64,000 bases of DNA from Parelaphostrongylus tenuis (lineage: Eukaryota > Nematoda > Chromadorea > Rhabditida > Metastrongylidae): NCBI GenBank assembly GCA_019055375.1, contig JAHQIW010000108.1, forward strand, positions 1-64,000. Direction: 5' to 3'. Positions 56,681 to 64,000 of this stretch are shown piece by piece (within the stretch, counting starts at the first letter, position 1; each line of letters opens with the position of its first letter). The notes below the pieces were generated by a model. The model ran no database searches, had not been told where the DNA came from, and saw only the letters and a list, made by a program, of their open reading frames with translations. The position numbers and the translations under genes were made by a program.

Positions 56681-57594
56681 TTACTACATAGTAAAATTTC
56701 AATTCGAAGCTGACATCTTGGCAATGAAAGCTAGAATATTATTGAAAGACCCTCGTTGCACATATTTTTATTAGAGGGAACGCCTAGTTGAGCTAAAATT
56801 CTCTACTTTTGAATACGAAACAAATCGTTGAGGAAATAGGACTTTCAAAAGGTTGCAGTGTTGAAGAATGGGTACTTTATTGTTACCAGGCAGGAACTTT
56901 GGAAGGAAAATTATCTTGCAATCATTTTTGAGCCACACACGTGCACGGAAAATTATTTGTTAAACAAAAGCTATTCATTTTACAATATGGCATTATTTGA
57001 AAGGTTCAATCCCTGGAGACTCTAAAATTGCACTTCTCTATCAGAAATGCCCTCTTACAGCTTTGTAGCGATATTATCTCGATTTATCGATAAAGTGGCA
57101 TAGTTTTTCAATGTCCACTACGATTATTTCATTGTTTTGTGATTGTTATGGCATGCCTCAACTAAAAAGAGCCTTATAGAAGTCCTTTTATCATATTCAA
57201 CTACTTACTGACAATTAAACTCTCCTTGGTGCCAATAAATCTTCAGATTTCCTTAGAAAAGCACCACATTGATATTGTAATGCGCTGTTCTCGGCCGCAC
57301 GATCCCGCCCTTTGTCGCGTGAAAATCAATGTGAGACTTATGGGGTTAACGGTGTTATTCAAGCTAGAAACAAATCTGGCATTTATATGAACACATTTTC
57401 GATAACTTCGGTATTGATGAACAAATTAAGGCATTTTTTAGAGGACAAAAGCGAGGCTGTCAATATATTATTCACTTATAGTAGCCGATATTCCAGCGAT
57501 TTTGACCATTTTCACAACCTGGAGAGGTCAATTTGATTGCTATTCCTCCAAATGCACAACGCCATAAGAACACTGGTGGAACGAGTTATCCTTT
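56681..57594. other. spacer with a family-B tail fragment
   Basis: 56918-56945 on minus reads CGTGTGTGGCTCAAAAATGA, the family-B tail. The rest is unrecognised. Confidence 0.45.
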
Positions 57595-57680
57595 GCATAA
57601 ACAAGATAGGCATCATTAACCTCCACAGGATTCTCACCTGAGGCCATGTTTTTGCTCACCACTGAATTCTCTTAGGAATT
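57595..57680 (+). repeat. SINE family C, tail fragment
   Basis: CACCTGAGGCCATGTTTTTG followed by CTCACCACTGAATTCTCTTA matches the tail at 1668-1705. Confidence 0.55.
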
Positions 57681-58155
57681 AACCTTTACGATGCTTGACG
57701 AAGTCTAATGCATTTTCTCATTGCATACGTCAACTATCAATTAGAAATGAAATAGCAACCATTTACCATGCCGAATAACGAGACAATTAACTCCTCCGTG
57801 GCATGGTTTTTGTAAAGTTCAATATTCATAATAGCTGTTCTCAACCGTCCTCTATTACAACATTTGTGATGGATATGCTATCAATAGCCAATAAAATTCG
57901 TAGTAAAAGGTTGTGTGCTCGCAAAAAAATCCGACAGAAATTATTTATGCAGAAGTGACACCAGCCAAAATGCTTCATACCTACACCACACACTTATGGT
58001 GCCTTTGATAGATCGCCCATCGTCATCAGTTGCCAGAAAAACTTCTCGTTTTTTATGGTAATCATCCATGTGAAAGGTAGGGCGAAATAAATGAAACAAA
58101 GCTGCCATAAGAAGTAGATCAAGCCCAAACTAACTAATGAATCCCACTTTATATT

Positions 58156-58157
<2 letters not shown>
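57681..58157. other. unrecognised spacer
   Basis: Nothing recognised. Confidence 0.4.
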
Positions 58158-58201
<44 letters not shown>

Positions 58202-58206
58202 ATATA
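58158..58206. repeat. (TA)n microsatellite
   Basis: About 18 uninterrupted TA units followed by an imperfect TATTATATAATATAT stretch. Likely length-variable and slippage-prone. Confidence 0.95.
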
Positions 58207-58224
58207 TGACTCCACTTTTCTTTT

Positions 58225-58480
58225 TTTGCTGTAATAATAGTAAAAACGAAGATGTAAAAATACTTTTCTTTCGTTTGAAAGCACGTCAAAAACACTATTA
58301 TATAATGGTTTCTATAGGGGTTTAAAGATGAAGACTTTTGCACCCGAAAAACGCCATTTACGAGAACTTTTGCACAGTTATTAACCAAAAGTAATTTAAA
58401 TTCCTTAAGTTTGGTATCGTTCAATTACCCCTTTTCTTGTAAACATTCTGATTACAGCTTGCCTATACATCTTTTGAGAT
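58225..58480 (+). repeat. dispersed repeat H, copy 2
   Basis: Direct relative of 8500-8740; see landmarks there. Confidence 0.65.
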
Positions 58481-61007
58481 GGAGTTGTCGTGAGTACAAA
58501 TTCGCTTGCTACTCATACCACGAATGGCGCCGTGGAGTTAAATGCTTGTGAAGCAGGGCACAAAATTGACGAAGCTTGGAGCGAGCTCCATCTTCAAGCA
58601 AGTACAAGCGACTTGTATATTAAATTAATCGCAGGAAAATGCGCGATTGAACGATATCAAGGTCATGCAATTTTGTTGCAAAAATCATATTAGGAAACTA
58701 AAACGGCACGAACTTTGCACTTTTGTTGCATGATATTGCTCGACTTCATCTTACAAACGCCGACCGAAAGCGCCATAAAAGAGTTGAGGTGAGAGGTTTC
58801 AAGAGATTTTACCTCACCCTCCTTACTCTCCCGATATATTTTCGTCGGATTACCACTTGAAATTATCCAATACTCAAATTACAAATTAGCAATTCAATAA
58901 TGGCGTTTCTTGCGTACAAAAGTCGTCATCCTCAATGTCTTATAATGACCAACATATAAAATGTTTCCTGCATGATGAATATATAAATAAATAGCGTTTT
59001 CAACGCATTTTCGGACAGAAAAGGAAATTTAGCATCTTTGAGTTACTTCTTATTACAGCAAAGAAAAACGGTAGAGTCATATTTGTACACCTAATAGAGG
59101 CTGATTAGTTATCATTGAGTGAGAGTCTCTCTAAACAGGCCAATATATTGAAAAAAGTGCTTGAAGCTACCCATATAACTTATGAGCGAAATGAATTGCT
59201 GAAATACAGTTACTTCACTATTATCAGGGATAAACCACATAAGTTACCTAATGCAGTGGTCCCCATACAGCATGGGAACGATTTCCATAAAGATCACAAA
59301 TACTTCAATCGAAAAGCAAAATTTTATATTGATTTCACGAAATTTCTGATGCTTCTAGAACAAAAAGTAATCGGATTTCTAGGTTAATTCTACAAAGTTG
59401 TTTGGATGTATGTTGACAAGTTGGTTCGGAATGTATTTTTACACTAATTTGTGTTCCGTTCAACGATATGTCACTATTTTTTGTTTATCGACGGAATTTC
59501 GAGCATTTTATACAGTCGAGCTTTGTATTAATTTCGTCGTATGGAAATTATAAGCAGCCATGTAATTATACATGTAATAAGCAACATTGCTCTATAGCGA
59601 TGCTTTGAAAAGAAGCGGAGAAGTAATTGCTTGCGACATCAGTAATTCCGTTCTTCTTTGAGGGAATCGAGCGGACGCCAGCAAACTCAAAATTGCCCTA
59701 TCGTTGCTCATTATACATGGATTTTTGGCGATAGATTGTTAATGCTAAAAAACGTAGCATTTTTGGCATTATGCTTATTCTCTTGTCATTTTTGGTGTGA
59801 CCACTGCTGGTGAAATAGGCATACATTTCGCCGAGCTCACGAATAATACTTTCGACTTCTCATCCAGCTCATAAACGTAGTCGATTAGGTCGCAAAGATA
59901 AGGGCAGATTGCGTAGTAGATAGATTAAATAGCTTCCCTAAACACATGAACATAGATGTAGCTATCGAACGTCCGTACCCGCAGTGTAGTTTATTTTCAA
60001 TCCCGTCAAAGCTATATCCAGGCTCTTTGCTTTCAGGATATACTAATGATAGACTTTTCCCAAAAGACCCACAAAGGTCGTGAACTACATTCGGTGAGAC
60101 TATAGAAACGCATCATGAGGGCTGTACTGGAATTCATATAACAGAAAAAATCAAACCATATTCAATGACGTTTTCCAAGCCGTCGAGTCCTGACGTAATT
60201 CCAAACTCCTTCCTCAGCCCCCAAGGAAGGAACGTGCACCAGTATGAGGTACACGATTATTTTAAGATTTTTCTCGCGAATAAAATTTTTCCTCTCAGAC
60301 ACTTGGTAATTACTTAAGAGCTCCAATCTCTGCTTTTTCAACAATATGTTTAATTTTTGAAAAGCTTTTTTTTTTGCTTTGTAGCGGCGAAGATAAAATT
60401 ATGTTTCACACTAAGTTTGTTTGTATACGACTCTTTGCCAAACTCTTACCAGTCAAGTAATCTGATACCTTTTTGAACCCTTTTTATATTATCAGAATGC
60501 CATATTGTAATTGTTTTGGGCGAGGTATTGTGAGCAATGGAAAGTGAAGGTATGATTCATTTTTAATGGTCACGCGATAGCCCAAATTTCGAGAATTTCG
60601 ATGCTTGTAATTAGTATTTTGGAAGGTTATTACAGAATTTCATGAGATCGATAAGGATATTACGTTTACGCACTCAAAAGTTTTTATCGTACAGAAGAGT
60701 TATATATGCACGAAAAACATAAGACCATGTAGGAAAAACCATGGAGTATCAGATTAACACAAAAAACCTTAGGTTTTATTTTTCATCTGGATGAAAAGCT
60801 TTAATTGAATAACGAAAATCGCGTGCCTTCTGCGAGTTGCGCCGTGCGATCGATCCACCGCCCTCCTTAAAGGGTTGATGAAGCACGCGGCAATATCATG
60901 TTGCTGAAAAACACTACTATGGGCACAATATACTAAGATAAGTTGTATATAAAGCAATCATGTTAATTATGCTATTATACATTTGTTTGTACAACCCATC
61001 ATCATGC
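58481..61007. other. unrecognised spacer
   Basis: About 2.5 kb with no recognised gene. ORFs at 58490-58693 and 59115-59387 have no domain or splice context I can support. Confidence 0.4.
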
Positions 61008-61300
61008 TTTATAGGGGGCACCCCAGCACTTCTAGTACTCGATTCGCTTCCCTATAGCCATCGTCCACAAAAGTCTTCAAGCATTTCGAGCGTTCTTTCG
61101 ACAACTGCCTAAAGATTGCGATTTCTTGATGTAGAATGTTGGTTGTGGAAATTTCTCCAAAATCTCGGAGATACCCAAGCTATGGTGTTCCCTTAGGATC
61201 GGTCGTCGACTGATTGTAAGAGTGTTAGGGGATGGAGTAAAACCATTATTTTCTTACCTGAGTACTGCACCACTAACCACTCAGCCACGGCTCAAAATTA
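61008..61300 (-). repeat. tRNA-Ser/Leu-like SINE, family S copy
   Basis: Minus strand: A box TGGCTGAGTGG (61287-61277), ATCTCCGAGATTTTGGAGAA, and CTAGAAGTGCTGGGGTGCCC near the end. A second partial body at 61430-61520 repeats the GTACT...TTCGAATC-side blocks and lies inside the next element. Confidence 0.65.
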
Positions 61301-61329
61301 TGACGATACTTGGAGTACTCTACCTTTCG

Positions 61330-61905
61330 TTTCGAGTGCTTCTTGGGACAACGCTCAAATTCCGATATGACTGATACTTACTTTTGAGCCATGATTGTTT
61401 TCTGTTATGGGCACTTATACAATCCAATACACGTGTTCCAGTACTGATTCGTTCCCTTGCATACATCCTCCACAAAATCCTCGAGCATTCCTTCGACTGC
61501 TGCTTGCCTTGCAGCCTTGCAGCCTTGCACAGTGCTTTTTGTTCAGTCAGTTCTTTGCCCGATCTACCCTTTATATAAAGGAGTCACGGCGAACGTTTTA
61601 CACGCGCCGATAATATCTATCAGGTATGTTAAGATTTGAGCGTGGTCTTAAGAAGCACTCGAAACTAAACGTTTATCAACTATGAGCAGTTGAGTGCACG
61701 ACCACTGCCCCTTTGTGGTTTTATCACTTATCGGCGGTGTAAAACGTTCGAAGTCGACTCCTCTATGTAAGGGGTAGATCCGCCATCAACTGACTGAACG
61801 AAAAGGTACCGTTAAAGTGGTGAAGCTTCAAGGCCGAAACATGAGTATTGCACTGTATAAGTGCCCATAACGGACTACAAGCATGGCTCAAAATAAAGCT
61901 ATCAG
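61330..61905. repeat. family-B ribozyme element, inverted dimer, decayed
   Basis: Left outer end TTTCGAGTGCTTCTTGGGAC and right end GAGTATTGCACTGTATAAGTGCCCATAAC...GGCTCAAAATAA. Inner inverted arms 61545-61612 and 61728-61800 share CAGTCAGTT, GATCTACCC and GTTTTACAC. Ribozyme remnants: right arm GGCCGAAACATGAGTA; left arm GGAACACGTGTATTG on minus. Both cores are lost. Confidence 0.6.
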
Positions 61906-61949
61906 ACGAGGAGTATCTTATCAAACCTTCTTGGACTACACAACTTATT

Positions 61950-62410
61950 GTGGATTCTTTCAATCACCTCAAGTGATGCTTTAAAAAGTCGAATGCATTG
62001 CGCATCCTTCAAAGTTTTATCGACGTAGAGAGTTCCATCTCTTCTCACCTTTAGTGATTGCATGTACCATAATTTTCCACAATAACTCAAAAGTCGAACT
62101 ATCTCTAAACCTCGGTATGATTAAAGAAGTGCAAATTCTCTCACGAAGTGTCCTTTTCTTTATGAAAAAACACTAGCCTCGTGCAAGTTCCAAATAAAGA
62201 AGAAGACAGTAAGTAAGAAATTTTGCACTTCTTTAATCATACCGAGGTTTAGAGATAGTTCGACTTTTGAGTTATTGTGGAAAATTATGGTACATGCAAG
62301 CACTTAAAGATGAGAAGAGATAAAGATCTCTACGTCGATCAAACTTTGAAGGATGCGCAGTGTATTCGACTTTTTAGAGCATCACTTGAGGTGATTGAAA
62401 GAATATAGAT
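61950..62410. repeat. SINE D inverted pair
   Basis: Arms 61950-62138 and 62217-62407 are reverse complements, strongest at TTTCAATCACCTCAAGTGAT and GAACTATCTCTAAACCTCGG with their partners. The outer parts are the family D tail (GGATGCGCA, ATTCGACTTT, GAGGTGATTGAA). The loop is about 78 bp. Confidence 0.8.
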
Positions 62411-63489
62411 GCCTTTTGAAACAACTTGTATAGGTGTATCAAGGTAATGCCTACAACACAAAATGAACCGAAAGCCAAGCAACAAAACTTTCTGCCGTTT
62501 ATTTATAACGATGCTGCGTAAAACGAGCAGGTTTAGAGAAATCGGTTGCAGTAGTTGACATACACCTAAATACACTAGAGCGCAAATCAAATCGTAACGA
62601 ACTGTATGACGGCCTCTGTGAAACGAAAAAAGCGCCAAGTTTGCCCAAACAGTGAAGACGGTGGCTCTATGAGATCTGGTATGATAAACTTGATCTCATG
62701 CAAAGCATTCGAGGACGATGACAGTAGCGAAAGGGGTAGACCACTTTGCGACTTTGTGATAGAGCAACTAGCAGGAAAACATATTTCCCACCCGAAAACC
62801 TAACTAGGCACGCTTAGGGAACAAAAACGTAGAGGAGTAATTTTCCACGTCGAAAACAGTATCATCACACAGAAATCTGAAACATACGGGAGTAAAACAT
62901 TGGAAGTCTTCTGGTTACATAGTGTACATAACATGCATACCACATATCCAAGATGTGGTTTAACTTGAATTTTCTTCACAGAATTCTCGTTTGCCTTGTT
63001 TTCGTAGATGCCGAATAGCTTTCTCTTTTTTTTCAAATATCGTAATTTAAGAAAAATGGGTATTTTCATTTCAGATGCGCTTCATCACAGTGTTGATCTT
63101 CGTCACCGTTCTTTTTCAGTCTCATCGGAATTCCTAATGCAAAAACGAAGTTCGTCTTTTGCCTGCACAATTTTCAAAAAAGTAGAAGATAATCAATCAA
63201 AATTGAGCCGTTGTGCTTATCGTGATCTCTTTAAAATTCACATAAGTGGAAACGAGACGGAGTGAATTTTTCTGCCTAAAAGATTACAAATATGAAGCGA
63301 TTTCCCTTTTTTCTGATTCATTGATTTTCTTCACATTTCAGTGGTTTTTAGAAAAAGCGCCAATAATAAGAATTATCAAAGAGATGAAGTGATGAAGAGG
63401 ATTCAATTTCCATAAAGAGTGGTATAAATAAACGAAATCGAAGCTTATTCAAAGAGAATAAAATAAGCCTGATAACCATTTTTTGAGGC
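62411..63489. other. unrecognised spacer
   Basis: A 65-aa reading at 62606-62803 has low-complexity-free composition but no recognised domain. Nothing firm. Confidence 0.4.
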
Positions 63490-63960
63490 ATACATGTGGT
63501 CGCTACGTAAGCAGGATGAAAGATCACTTGCCGTTATCGAACGCGCAGTCGAAAGGTCGATGCTAGGAGTATCTCGTATTTCGCAAATGAGACAAAGGAT
63601 CCGAACTTTCGACCTACGTCAACGATCGAAAATCAGAGACGCCGTTCTACACGCCAGGATATCGAAAATAAGGTGGGCCGGACACGTGATGCGCTTCAAC
63701 GACAACCGATGGACGAGAGCCGTCACCGACTGGATTCCTTGGGACGTCAAGCGCTCTAAAGGAAGACCACTGACCCGTTGGTCCGATTTCTTCACGAAAG
63801 CGATGGAAGAAAGATATGATGCTCAGCGAATTCCTAGAGCAAGGAGAACCCACTGGGCTACTCTTGCACGCGATAGGGGAAAATGGAAGAGTTGCTGGTA
63901 CCCGCTCGAGTCACTCGACGATCAACGGGACGACAGGTGATACAGGTGATACATGTGGTC
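63490..63960 (+). pseudogene. young 5'-truncated RTE LINE with 12-bp target-site duplication
   Basis: 63495-63948 matches 20009-20449 with roughly ten differences (about 98% by eye) and keeps a 148-codon open frame for the RT C-terminal part (MWSLRKQDERS to DDQRDDR). It lacks the RT catalytic domain, so it cannot move itself. ATACATGTGGTC occurs at 63490-63501 and again at 63949-63960, directly after the terminal CAGGTG. The 5' end shares TGGTC with the LINE, so the truncation used a few bases of microhomology. Confidence 0.9.
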
Positions 63961-64000
63961 AGTTATAAAGCAACTTATTGAAATCGATAAACGTATTTCG

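Noticed and set aside
56283..56774. 163-aa plus ORF
   Set aside because: It crosses family B and SINE D repeat sequence in a frame not conserved in other copies.

Overview
This window looks like gene-poor, repeat-saturated nuclear DNA from a parasitic nematode, most likely a strongylid (hookworm-like) worm. The main evidence is a 3.3-kb RTE-type LINE and a Penelope-like GIY-YIG endonuclease, both very close in wording to families I know from hookworm genomes. Other support is the AT-rich spacer, the many tRNA-derived SINEs and the lack of any long host ORF. I found no host protein gene, rRNA or intact tRNA gene that I would defend. The only long intact ORF is a LINE reverse transcriptase (18748-20445 +). 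All homology and identity statements are by eye.

Layout. 1-3298 is a near-perfect inverted repeat (arms 1-1466 and 1833-3298) with a tRNA-like SINE in its spacer. 4-13 kb is mostly unrecognised spacer with a tRNA-Ser-like SINE, a LINE tail, and members of two short hammerhead-ribozyme-bearing repeat families (A and B). 13-21 kb holds tRNA-like repeat clusters, a 5'-inverted LINE copy (14353-15815) and a full-length LINE (17165-20449) followed by a SINE. 22-26 kb is an inverted duplication carrying a dead mariner transposase in each arm. 23-36 kb has dispersed SINE-like families E, F and J, a four-unit palindrome (30570-31840) and Penelope fragments. 37-45 kb is the densest part: a family-B ribozyme element (39850-40295), an old LINE (41801-43945) split by a family-A element (43132-43440), a Penelope foldback (44015-44770) and a second family-A copy (44855-45035). 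46-64 kb has more SINEs, three more family-B elements, a TA microsatellite and a young 5'-truncated LINE with a visible 12-bp target-site duplication at the right end.

The most interesting signal is a set of self-cleaving-RNA motifs. 43362-43409 (+) and 44887-44934 (-) each fold by hand into a complete minimal type I hammerhead ribozyme: every core position fits, both are 48 nt long, and the stems differ by changes that keep pairing. More degenerate versions sit in family B (7776, 39945, 51301, 56007), and a related CUGAAGA...GAAACGU motif lies at Penelope 3' ends (23387, 32949, 44662). In several elements two such units point outward from an inverted-repeat centre. The families behave like non-autonomous, retrozyme-like repeats that were probably mobilised by LINE or Penelope machinery; that last step is inference.
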